Shown here in pieces: positions 54,251-63,213 of a stretch of DNA of 64,000 bases; the stretch's first letter is position 1; each line of letters begins with the position of its first letter. A program made the position numbers and the translations under genes. The stretch covers positions 1-64,000 of the forward strand of contig JAUCBJ010007794.1 in NCBI GenBank assembly GCA_032718475.1, in the 5' to 3' direction. The stretch is from Nemertoderma westbladi (taxonomy: Eukaryota; Xenacoelomorpha; Nemertodermatida; Nemertodermatidae). The notes under the pieces were generated by a model. It ran no database searches. It saw only the letters and a program-made list of their open reading frames with translations, and had not been told where the DNA came from.

Positions 54251-55906
54251 CTATGATGGATACCTGACGTCCACCTCCTGGATTGAGAAGTCAATACTGT
54301 CCAGGAATTTATATTGCTCGACCTCGATGTTGGTTGGTCGCCTGGCATTGATATTAATTGACTCTATCACTTGGATGGGGTCGATGGTTGCTCCGTAGTC
54401 ACATCCCGGTGCCACTGCTGCAATCGCGCACCGTCCAGTCCTCATCTCTAGGACTTTGTCTTTGCTCGAGATGGTTGTTACTGCCATTCTACTTGGCCTC
54501 GTCCTCAATCCTATTTCTTCGGCCACCCAATCCTCGACTAATGTGAAGGCAGCTCCGCTATCAACCAGCATCAGAGTGGTTACTGATCGATTGCCTTCCC
54601 CAATCACTCGCACCGGTACTACCCCAAGTAGCACCGTTCCTCTTTTCTTCGCCCCTACTGTGCTCGTTGCCATTGTTTGGCCTTTGTTTCGACGGAACTT
54701 AACCGGTGTCTCCTTGCATTGCCTCGCTCGATGTCCACTCATCACACATTGCGAGCAGATCTCATTTCTGTCCGCGTATTCTACCTGATCTTCCCTGGGT
54801 AATGCTTGCCAGTAGCTGCAATTCATGGTTAGATGCCTTGCATTTGTATGTAGCTGGCATTTACTCTTCGGGTCGTAGCCGTCCTTGTACAGCGCATCGC
54901 GTATCGCAACTGCATTTGTGCTAAATTCACTACTGTTTTTATAGCTTGGGTTCGGCCTACTGGATATATTGGGGTTATGTTTATTCGTGTTGTTATTTTT
55001 CCCCTGTCCGGTCTTACCCTCCGCTACTTGTGGACTCGCAGTCCCCTGCGTTGTTGCATATGGTAGTGATTGCCTGAGTTTTGGTAATGCATTCGACGTG
55101 TTGTGCTCTGGTTTCGGTCGATGGTAATCCGTCTTTGGTCCCTTTCCCAGACTATCTTCGCTATAGACTGGGTCGGTTATTAGTTCAGCTTCGTAGCTTA
55201 AGAAGCTGGACATTTCTTCTAGACCCGGTTCCACACCCTTTCTATCTCGAGTGGAGAAAGCGACTTTCCTCCACTTATTGCGCAGCCAGATCGGCAGTGC
55301 CTGCGCTATCGTGGTGATGTTGTTGGACGCGTTTAGCTCGTATGGCGCGTCCAACGTCTTCAGCACGATCAGCGCCTTTTCGACTTTGTTAGCAAACGTC
55401 TTAATGCTAACGGGATTATCCTGTAGGCCACCCGTTGTTATACCTCTCAGGGTTTGCCTGATGATCTTAGCTGGGTGCCCGTATTCCCTATCCAGCGCCC
55501 GCCATGCCGTCGTGAAGCCGCCTTCTATACCCTGGTATTGCCTCACGATGTCGTATGCTGGGCCTCCTGTGTATACTTGCAGATACTTTAGGCACTCCGC
55601 CTGCGTCAAGTTCTTCGTTAGTATTTCGTTACTATACATGCGCCGAAACTGTAGATATTCTTCCAGCCTACTCCCATCGAATTTGAATGGTCCCACCGGT
55701 GGTAACTCGATCCTGGTTTTTATCGCATCGATTAACGTGGCCATCCCCACCGCCTGCGCCTCTAATGGGTTCGATGGATGTTGCATAGTTTCCCTTGTTT
55801 GGTGCGGTCCATCCGTTCTATTCCCTGTCTTTCTCTGGCTTGGGTATATCATTGGGGGTAGCGGCCCCCTCCATATTTCAGTGGCGCATGACTTATTTTC
55901 ATCCAA
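54251..55906 (-). CDS. Element B Gag core and aspartic protease
   Basis: 551 codons. A DUF1759-like gag region spans residues about 55-170 (LPPVGPFKFDGSRLEEY, ECLKYLQVYTGGPAYDI, AWRALDREYGHPAKI). A knuckle pair lies near residues 355-405 (CQLHTNARHLTMNC, CSQCVMSGHRARQC). The protease motif MLVDSGAAFTLVEDW is near residue 445 (DUF1758-type). It ends at 54251 by a frame change in the protease. The frame is different from that of the N-terminal gag segment; the change coincides with a 19-base G run (sense) at 55974-55992. Confidence 0.9.
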   Translation of the reverse strand: MDENKSCATEIWRGPLPPMIYPSQRKTGNRTDGPHQTRETMQHPSNPLEAQAVGMATLIDAIKTRIELPPVGPFKFDGSRLEEYLQFRRMYSNEILTKNLTQAECLKYLQVYTGGPAYDIVRQYQGIEGGFTTAWRALDREYGHPAKIIRQTLRGITTGGLQDNPVSIKTFANKVEKALIVLKTLDAPYELNASNNITTIAQALPIWLRNKWRKVAFSTRDRKGVEPGLEEMSSFLSYEAELITDPVYSEDSLGKGPKTDYHRPKPEHNTSNALPKLRQSLPYATTQGTASPQVAEGKTGQGKNNNTNKHNPNISSRPNPSYKNSSEFSTNAVAIRDALYKDGYDPKSKCQLHTNARHLTMNCSYWQALPREDQVEYADRNEICSQCVMSGHRARQCKETPVKFRRNKGQTMATSTVGAKKRGTVLLGVVPVRVIGEGNRSVTTLMLVDSGAAFTLVEDWVAEEIGLRTRPSRMAVTTISSKDKVLEMRTGRCAIAAVAPGCDYGATIDPIQVIESININARRPTNIEVEQYKFLDSIDFSIQEVDVRYPS

Positions 55907-55964
55907 GGGGTTCGTTGTTCTCGCTCCTATTGGGGTATATTGTTGATATTGCGATGGGGGAATG

Positions 55965-56936
55965 TCACCCTGTCCCCCCCCCCCCCCCCCCCACCGGTAT
56001 GTATGGTACTGGGGTTGATGTTAATATATTGGGGCCCATGCATCTATCCGCAATAATTCCCCCCTCCCCTGGGTATATGTTATATCCTTTGGTGCTGTAG
56101 TCATACTGCTGCACTGGTACCGGTATAGGCCTATCCGCTTCTGGCCTACCTACCGGAATGTATTCCGCGACTTCCGGGTTTAATCCCGTCGTCCGCGCTA
56201 TCCTATCGCCTATATTGCCTCTGTCAGCATGGCCTATGGTATGTGCAGTAAGGCCTGCAGTATGTCCTACAGTCTGTATGTGTTGCTCGGGATCGAAGTT
56301 TATTCTTCTCGAATAATCCTGCCCGCGGCTACCGTATTCTCGATCGGCAGGTATATCCCGTCGGAAAGTTTCCCTTCGACCCCCTCTACTGCTCTCATCT
56401 TCGTGCCGGTACATCATGTACCCCTCTCTCGACGCGTAGTGCGCCTCGTCGGGTCGCGTCTCTCCGGGGCGACGGCAATCTCCCGTAGTTCGACCCCACT
56501 GACTCTCTCCTTCCAACTCAACTACCGACGGCTCACTATCCGTCCTCGCTCTTCTATCGTTTGCGGCGATACTTCTCCTACCGTCTTCTCTTCTTCTTCT
56601 TCCAGTGCAGTATTCCCGCTCGTGAGATCTCTCGTCGACCTCCCGGTTAAACTCCACTGTTCTTCTTCCCTCTTCTGATTGGGCTCGACGCTCCGTCCGC
56701 CCTCTCGCGACGTCAACCTGCCTCTCTCTGCTCGATCGCACGCCGCTGGGGATACTCGCGATCCCCCTATTACTCTCCGTCGCCGGGTGTTGCGGTTTAC
56801 CTACTTCGGCCCTCGCATTATCCGCCAACGCCTGTGGGACATTCTCTGCCCCCCCTCTCTCGTCACTAACTTCTCGTGGTGGGGTGCTCGTAGCCCCCCC
56901 CCCCCCCCCCTCCCCACCCGCCACTTCTAACTTCAC
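55965..56936 (-). CDS. Element B Gag, arginine-rich middle region
   Basis: 323 codons, highly charged (REGYMMYRHEDESSRGGRRE and similar) with no recognised domain. It lies between two G runs (sense) at 56894-56910 and 55974-55992, at both of which the coding frame changes. It is probably a disordered RNA-binding spacer of Gag. Not an independent gene. Confidence 0.65.
   Translation of the reverse strand: MKLEVAGGEGGGGGATSTPPREVSDERGGAENVPQALADNARAEVGKPQHPATESNRGIASIPSGVRSSRERQVDVARGRTERRAQSEEGRRTVEFNREVDERSHEREYCTGRRRREDGRRSIAANDRRARTDSEPSVVELEGESQWGRTTGDCRRPGETRPDEAHYASREGYMMYRHEDESSRGGRRETFRRDIPADREYGSRGQDYSRRINFDPEQHIQTVGHTAGLTAHTIGHADRGNIGDRIARTTGLNPEVAEYIPVGRPEADRPIPVPVQQYDYSTKGYNIYPGEGGIIADRCMGPNILTSTPVPYIPVGGGGGGTG
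55974..55992. other. Run of 19 C (G on the coding strand) at a gag frame change
   Basis: Homopolymer inside the gag coding region of element B, preceded in plus orientation by aatgtcaccctgtc. The 3' LTR/polypurine junction at 27391-27409 has the same aatgtcaccc followed by C. The reading frame upstream and downstream of the run differs. Confidence 0.9.
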
Positions 56937-57636
56937 TACCTCTTACTACACTTCTATACCCCTCTTGTGGGGCATTATCTGCCCCCCCTCTCTCGCCGCT
57001 AATCTTACGTGGTGGGGCACCCGTAGCCCCCCCCCCCCACTCGCCACATCTAACTTCACTATCTCTTATTCCACTTCTACACCCTTCTCCCGTCGACACA
57101 ATGTTTGTATTGCGGCTGGGTCCACTTACCCCTGCCTCTCTCTCTACTACTACTTGGCCTACCAGGCCTACTTCGGGCTGGCTCAACCCCGCCGCTTCCG
57201 GCCTACTGTCTACGAGGCCTACCAGGCCTACCTCTTGTTGGCTCAACCCCGCCACCTCCGGCCTACCGACTACGTGGCCTACCAGGCCCTCACCCGCCGG
57301 GCCATGTACGTCGGACGCGTTTACATTAATAACACCACTGTGAGTATCCTCTAGTTCACCCAAATTATCCTGTGCACCAAAGTTAGAAACATTATTTTGC
57401 GTTATAACATTATTTGGATTATTTTGTAAATTCGAATTCGGATTATTATTTGCATTATTTGGATTACTTTGTATATTCGAATTCGGATTATTATTTGCAT
57501 TATTTGGATTACTTTGTATAACTACATTATTAGAATTATTTTGCACGTTAATATTAGAATCGTTCTGATTTAAAATAAAATTATTACTATTAGGTAAAGT
57601 ATTTCCTGCAATGAAAATTTGGTTAGAGTCGTTCAA
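56866..57636 (-). CDS. Element B Gag, asparagine-rich repetitive region
   Basis: Low-complexity translation. It has two copies of an asparagine-rich block of about 17 residues (SNPNNANNNPNSN), three copies of a GLVG...RPEAAGLSQPEV block and two Gly-rich blocks. The first bases overlap the preceding stop (TATTGAAC), so the frame is entered by a shift and the TTG at 57636 is probably not a real start. Prion-like low-complexity sequence could mediate assembly, which is inference. Confidence 0.6.
   Translation of the reverse strand: MNDSNQIFIAGNTLPNSNNFILNQNDSNINVQNNSNNVVIQSNPNNANNNPNSNIQSNPNNANNNPNSNLQNNPNNVITQNNVSNFGAQDNLGELEDTHSGVINVNASDVHGPAGEGLVGHVVGRPEVAGLSQQEVGLVGLVDSRPEAAGLSQPEVGLVGQVVVEREAGVSGPSRNTNIVSTGEGCRSGIRDSEVRCGEWGGGATGAPPRKISGERGGADNAPQEGYRSVVRGSEVRSGGWGGGGGGGYEHPTTRS
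56894..56910. other. Run of 17 C (G on the coding strand) at a gag frame change
   Basis: Lies in the overlap of the two gag frames 57636-56866 and 56936-55965. A third run of 12 C at 57027-57038 lies within one frame. Such tracts are length-unstable in DNA, in reverse transcription and in sequencing. Confidence 0.9.
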
Positions 57637-57818
57637 TACAGTATTCGGGTCTGCCGTGCGGTCCCTGTAAGTGGGGCATTAATAAATACATCCACGGCCT
57701 CTTGCTCCTCGAAAATACTCGTGCCCGTCCCGCTCTCAGACACCCCTGCCCGCACCAGTCTTAGTTCGCGCGTCTGTCTTGCTTTGTACTCTACAAACTC
57801 TCCTTGGCGTTTTTTCAA
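57633..57818 (-). CDS. Element B Gag, short continuation in another frame
   Basis: Follows directly on the stop of the first gag segment, overlapping it by four bases (AATTGAAAAAACG, with a run of six A). It continues charged sequence (KKRQGEFVEYKARQTREL) consistent with the end of the upstream coiled coil. It ends at 57633, where the asparagine-rich frame takes over. It has no ATG. Confidence 0.55.
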   Translation of the reverse strand: MKKRQGEFVEYKARQTRELRLVRAGVSESGTGTSIFEEQEAVDVFINAPLTGTARQTRILY

Positions 57819-59125
57819 TTCTTCTCTCTCGCCATTTTATCCATAGCCTCCCGTTCGCTCTGCTCGGCCAATTCCATCTCTCTCCTAATCCCCTCCCTTC
57901 GCCTCGCCTCACGCTCTCTGCGTTCACTTTCCTCCCTCGCCTCACGTTTCTCGCGTTCCGCCTCACGTTCCTTTCGTTCACTTTTCTCTCTCGCCACACG
58001 CTCCTCTTGTTCCTTCAACTCTATTTCATCATACTCCCTAAGGCTTCTCGCGGCCCTCTCGGCCCTCTCTCTGGTTTCTCTGATCCATACCGCTTCCCTT
58101 TCTAGTAGCACCTTCCCTTCCTCTAACCGTTTACTTATTTCTTCCTGACCTTGCGTTATCAGGTCGATACGATACGTGGCATTTATCGCTCTCACCCGTC
58201 TTTCTTTTACGGAGGATGTAGCAGACTTATCGGTTCTGACGGATTCCTTCCGCCTTCCCGATCTACTAACTTTCCCCCTCCTCCCGGAACTCCCTCCGAC
58301 CGACGAGACCGAATCCGCGGGGTCAACCTCGGATTTGCCCTCCTCAGGTCTGTTCCAACCCACTAATTTTATACCCCGGGCATCGATTAAGTATGGCCCT
58401 ATGTACACTACACTAGGTTGTATACCCCCGTGCCGCCATGAGTCATACAGTTCCTCGGCAACCCTTGTTGCTCTCTCCTCGGCCAATTCTCTCTGCCCGA
58501 AGCGCATTAGATAATATAAATGTCTGTCCGACTTACCTAGTCCTGACTTTAGTTTTACCTCATCTATCGTTTTCCCATTTCTGGCCTCCTCTAGTAGTCT
58601 CCGGGTCGCGTTGTAGGCCCGTTGAAGTCGATCGGAGACCCCAACGTCCTCGTCGCCGACCTCTCCTCCGTCTCTCCGGGTTCGACGTCGTACCGGCGGC
58701 CCCACCGTCGCCGTTCCGGTGGGCCGTCCGTCGCCCTCGGCCTGTGCCTGGCCGGCGACATCGGTACTGACATCTCCGTCGTCTCTCCGGGTCCGGCGTC
58801 GTACCGTCGGCCCCACCGTCGCCGTCTCGGTGGGCCGTTCGTCGCTCTCGGCCTGTGGCTGGCCCGCGACATCGGCACGTCGACCCTCGTTCCGTGTCGA
58901 CTCGTCTCTTTCTCCCTCGAGCTCGTTCTCTCTATCCTCCGACTCGACTCCCCCTCCTCTCGACTCGGCATCTGACTCCAGACGGTCCCCCTCATCTTGA
59001 ACTTCCGGATCGCCTGATATCGATGGCTCCGGCGTCGTGGGCCTGTACCGTCTGGTTGCGGCCTCGCGGATCGTTTGTTCTCCGTCCGGGGTCCGCGGCG
59101 GTGTCGTTTCTCCTGACCGACTCAT
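57815..59125 (-). CDS. Element B Gag N-terminal segment with coiled coil
   Basis: 436 codons from ATG 59125, which lies 81 bp inside the 5' LTR; this is the first ATG of the element and the natural gag start. The N-terminal 170 residues are acidic/basic and disordered-looking, with a tandem duplication of about 38 residues (each copy ending VRRRTRR). The middle is globular-looking (LQRAYNATRRLLEEARNG, YLMRFGQRELAEERATR). Residues about 340-430 form a Glu/Arg coiled coil (REREARRREGIRREMELAE). The frame ends at TGA 57815, followed by the next gag frame. No known domain is recognised. Confidence 0.75.
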   Translation of the reverse strand: MSRSGETTPPRTPDGEQTIREAATRRYRPTTPEPSISGDPEVQDEGDRLESDAESRGGGVESEDRENELEGERDESTRNEGRRADVAGQPQAESDERPTETATVGPTVRRRTRRDDGDVSTDVAGQAQAEGDGRPTGTATVGPPVRRRTRRDGGEVGDEDVGVSDRLQRAYNATRRLLEEARNGKTIDEVKLKSGLGKSDRHLYYLMRFGQRELAEERATRVAEELYDSWRHGGIQPSVVYIGPYLIDARGIKLVGWNRPEEGKSEVDPADSVSSVGGSSGRRGKVSRSGRRKESVRTDKSATSSVKERRVRAINATYRIDLITQGQEEISKRLEEGKVLLEREAVWIRETRERAERAARSLREYDEIELKEQEERVAREKSERKEREAEREKREAREESERREREARRREGIRREMELAEQSEREAMDKMAREKN

Positions 59126-59206
59126 TTCCTTTGACTTTAGATTGGTGGCTGGTAGTCACTGGTAGTTAACTGAGTTTAGCTAGGGCGGCAGCTCTGATTT
59201 AATTAC

Positions 59207-59742
59207 TGTGACGGGATCCAGGAAGGATCCCGGTTAATCCGGTTTGTTAGTTCACGCGTGCGTCGTCCCCGCCGTGCGTGAAGGGTAAAAGAGTTTGTGT
59301 GATGTTCGTCGTATATAATGATCGGCATATAAAATGGATATAGATACAGTTATAGATTGTTGTACACGGAAAGCGGGTTAATGTTGACGTACGGTAATTA
59401 AAGTCCCGGTCCTTCCCTAACTAAACTTACTAACCTAGCTAGCACCAATATGACACACTGAGATAACTAACTGATATGATTACAGGTAACTGGTTATATT
59501 GCACGGGTGGCCTTGTTGCTCTACTCAATCGGTGCCTTTCCCCCCTCTGATTGGTTGATACACTTGTTGGCGCCTTTTGGGGTGTTCCCGTTCACCCCAG
59601 CTATTCTCTCTCTTGTCAGGGGATTAACCCCTGACCCTCATTGTGTGCTTCTCCTTCCCATTTTGTTGGGGAGACACGAGTTGGTAATTACCCAATCTCG
59701 TGTCCCCCAATATTGCTTATCGGCTCAACTTTATGGGGTGTT
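59207..59742 (-). repeat. 5' LTR of element B, inner 536 bp (interrupted by element C)
   Basis: Matches 26468-27003 over its whole length without gaps, with 10 differences. It breaks off at ggggtgtt, where the 3' LTR continues with agcgggattg but here the LTR of element C (TGTAAAAGCC) begins. The remaining 394 bp should follow the right end of C, outside the window. Confidence 0.93.
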
Positions 59743-60991
59743 TGTAAAAGCCTTTGCTGAATTGCCCCGTTATTTTTATTATCTTTTACATTAAAATACT
59801 CTGTAGTTGATTTAATAAGTGTAAGAGACCGTATTATTGCTGTATCGGTGTTTTTAGAGGATCTAAGACCTATTTCCTCCGTATGTGTACTGTGAAAGGC
59901 ATATTTTATGATTCTATGGCAATTCGTGACGCAAAGGGGTGATAGCTACTCTTGAACAGTAGTTACTATGACTACGGTTAACAGCTGACATTCATACGTG
60001 TTGATTTCCTTTGTTCTACGGCGTCTCTCAGTTCAGTCAGCCAATTAGAGCGTTTTTGTGGCTCCTTGTACAGAAAATTTCCGAGAAATGACGCAATGCC
60101 TATGTGCAGTGTTTACATTCAGTCCTGAGCCAAAGAAAGAACGGCTTGGAAGTATTTTGTGCTTTACTGTTTTTAGTCTTACACTAGTAGGTTTAATTAC
60201 AAGGACATATATCCTTTAACTACCTGACTCATGGAATCACTGATCTGGGAATACACTGACTGCTGACACACGGCTTTTAATAACTGCTGAAACTGCTAAA
60301 ATTACCTGCTCAATCGATACTGTATACTGCTATTTGTTGTCGGTTATTCATTATATTGGTTGATGAATTATTTTATTGGAATAACGAGAAATAACCCCGA
60401 AAACCCAATATTCTTGATATACCGAAGGTAAGAGAGAAAGGTTACCAATAAAGATTGTGACTTATGTTAAAGTGGTTTGAAGTGAATCTAATGTTATTTG
60501 ATAGACCCTACATGAGTCAGTCTGTGTTCCTTTTATATGTGACTAAAATCAGTGAAGATTGGAAGATTAGTGTGCAGTATTGTGCAGCATTGTGTATGAG
60601 TGAGTCTGTTAAAGAAGCAATTCCTAAAGAATGCGCCATATATGTGAATTATAATTAAGCCATATCGTTGTGAGTAGTTTAAGTCATAACTCTGTTTATA
60701 TAGATAAAGCGCCACGTCCTAAAGGAACTGTTAATATTCCCCGAAGGTGAATAATATTGTCAGAGATTATATAATACTGTCAGTCGAATAATACATTAGG
60801 CTTACATAGCAATAAAATTAAACCGTCGAACCCAATCTCCCGGGAATATCCAGCGGGTGAATGATCGCGCACAGATTGGTTTCGACTAGTGTAGTGAATT
60901 AAATACTTGTCATAGACTAAAAACCGATTTAATATCTAGAAGACATCTTAATTTGGTGGGTTAAACTGCCAAAGGTCTGAAAGCGCGAACA
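59743..60991 (+). repeat. 5' LTR of element C (about 1,249 bp)
   Basis: Begins TGTAAAAGCC and ends GCGCGAACA, as the A LTR begins TGTAAAAGC and ends GCG(C/T)ACA-like in sense. The 3' half is alignable with the A LTR (cctaaagaatgcgcc, gcgccacgtcctaaaggaac, acccgctggatat); the 5' half is mostly unrelated. The right boundary is inferred from the A LTR because the second LTR is not in the window. Confidence 0.82.
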
Positions 60992-63213
60992 TTAAAGGAT
61001 ATTTGTTTCTTTATTGCAGTAAGCAATAAAGTTGAAAGTACCGGTCAACCGGTAAACCTGAAAGGTACATCTGTAGGTCAGTAGGCCCAACTGCCAGAAC
61101 CGGTACCAGTAGGCCTGACTACCTAACCACCCGGACCGGTACCTACAGCAGTACAGGTACAGCAGTATTATTCGATTTTGATAGTTGTATACCGGTAGGT
61201 CTTAGTACTTAATCAGGGAACGGCCGCCCTGAATTTTTATTGAGATTTTACTTATTTCTGTCAAGTTTTATTTATTTGTAGGCCAGTATTGAACAGAAGG
61301 CGTGTAAGCCTGATCAGATTGTACAGACGATTTGTAGGCTGAGCTGTTGTCTGATTGCTGTTAAGTCCGAACGAATTGCAGTGTGTGTAGAGCACTTGTC
61401 CGATTAAGTACGGTTAGGAAGTAGGGGCAGCCAATGCGGTAAGGTAAACCCCCAACTAAAGAATAAGTCACACTACTGGGTTAGAGCGCATACTCCCTAA
61501 TCATTTCGGAGTCTGCATGTCCTGTGGTTTATTTAGGCTTGAGAGTAGTCTGCCATCGTTTAGTCTGTACTTTGTTTGTGTAAGTCTGTACGGGTAGCGT
61601 ATAATTTTATTTAAATAATTTGTAGGCTGGATAGTTGTCTGGCTGTTATTAAGTCTGAACGGATTGCCGCGTGTGTAGATCATCTGTCCGATTAAGTACG
61701 ATTAGGCAGTAGGGGCAGCGAACGCTGTAAGGTAAACCCCCAACTAAAGAATAAGTCGCACTACTGGGTTAGAGCGCATACTCCCTAATCATTTCGGAGT
61801 CTGCATATACCGTAGTTTGTTTAGGCTTGATAGTAGTCTGTCAGTGTTCTGTCTGTATTTTGTTTGAGTAGTTTGTACGCGTAGCGTAATATTTATTATT
61901 CAGAGTTTATGCGATTATTCGCAACATTCAAGTCCCCAAGTTTGTTCCTACAGTAATTGTGTTTGTTATACATACCGCTATAGTTAAATTAACCTCGGTA
62001 CTACACGGGCTGCTTGGCGTAGGTAAAGACTGGTGATTTTGTGCATCGGTCACTCCAGCAGATGCCGTGGTTCTTTTAGCTGTTCAAGTATATTTAATTA
62101 CTGATTATCTGTTGTACAAGTACTCGTACCTAATTTAGGGTTTAGTGTACAGTGCTTTCCGAGAATAATTAGTGTAGGCATTATATTTGTGTTGTAAAGT
62201 GGTTGATAGGCACATTCGATTAGCTCTATTAACTTCTAGGTAGGAACACTCCGTGATACATAACGTAGAACCTATAGCGATACGGCTATAGGTAGTCAGG
62301 CGGTGGTATTTTCCTATCTAGACAACGCAGTGTATTTACTACTACTTATTATTTCAAATACCGTAGTACTCTGTCCGTTGTAATAACCGGTTATCTAACC
62401 CTTTGTTAGGCTGGTTTGTAGACTTCTTGTAAAATTACCCTAAAAATTCGTATTTGTTTTTGTAAATTTTTGTGTTTATTTAGAGATTGTAATCTCACCC
62501 GAATTGTACGTAATTTGTAGTATTAAGTAACTTAGGTAAATTAGTATTATTTGTTTTAGTGTCTCATAAGTAACACTTCATTGAAAGCGCACCGCTTTGT
62601 GTAGTGATTACCCCCAGAAATAATAACATTTATTTCAAACATTGACAAAACCCATTAAAACGGGTATATATATATTATAAATCAAATCTAACGATTTATA
62701 AATAGTAGGCCTACCATATAACAATTAGGTCTCAATATCAGTTGGACTACTGCTCAAATAACGGTAATAAAGTAAGTAAGTAACCAAGTAACCCTAAAAT
62801 ACAGAAATTCAATTATTTAAAATAATTGATATACCGGTATTTACGATAGGCCTATTATCTTTATTTCTATAAATTTAGGCTGAAATTATACCGGTACTTG
62901 TAATTAATTCTAGTCCAGAATTATATATACTATAAATTGTAAGCTGTATACCGGTATTTCCGATAGGCCTATTATATATTTATATATATTTGTGCTAAAA
63001 TTATACCGGTATTCTGTGATAAACCTAGTCTGTAATAATACTTATATAGTTATATATACTATAAGTATACCGGTATTCTAATATATTATATATATATCAC
63101 GCTACACTGAGTAGCAGTACCGGTAATTAATTACTAGGCTAGCAGTTAATACTGAGTTATTAGACTTACTCAGACTGTAATACAGCAGTAGACATTCAAC
63201 GGTATACATAGTC
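60992..63213 (+). other. Untranslated leader of element C
   Basis: 2.2 kb without supported genes, similar along its length to the leader of element A. It includes the 288-bp duplication listed separately and, from about 62.8 kb, several ataccggtat palindromes. No TGG primer-binding site adjoins the LTR. Confidence 0.75.
61331..61906 (+). repeat. Tandem 288-bp duplication in the leader of element C
   Basis: Copies at 61331-61618 and 61619-61906. Marker words are displaced by exactly 288 bp (tttgtaggct at 61331/61619, gtgtgtag at 61383/61671, the cccccaactaaag block at 61449/61737). It corresponds in position and period to 48419-48994 in element A. Confidence 0.9.

Larger units (their letters stand above)
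26468..59742 (-). mobile_element. Element B: giant BEL/Pao LTR retrotransposon, nested and RT-deficient
   Basis: Minus-strand element. Its 3' LTR is 26468-27397 and the first 536 bp of its 5' LTR are 59207-59742, with the rest displaced by element C. The two LTR segments align without gaps and differ at 10 of 536 positions. In sense order it has gag (59125 to about 54.5 kb), protease, a stub of RT, RNase H, integrase, an array of palindromic repeats and an accessory gene. It is interrupted by element A (32189-50720) and by an inverted fragment at 52614-53857 where the RT core should be. Without these insertions the visible part is about 13.5 kb, roughly twice the usual BEL length. No canonical TGG primer-binding site follows the 5' LTR. 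Confidence 0.9.
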
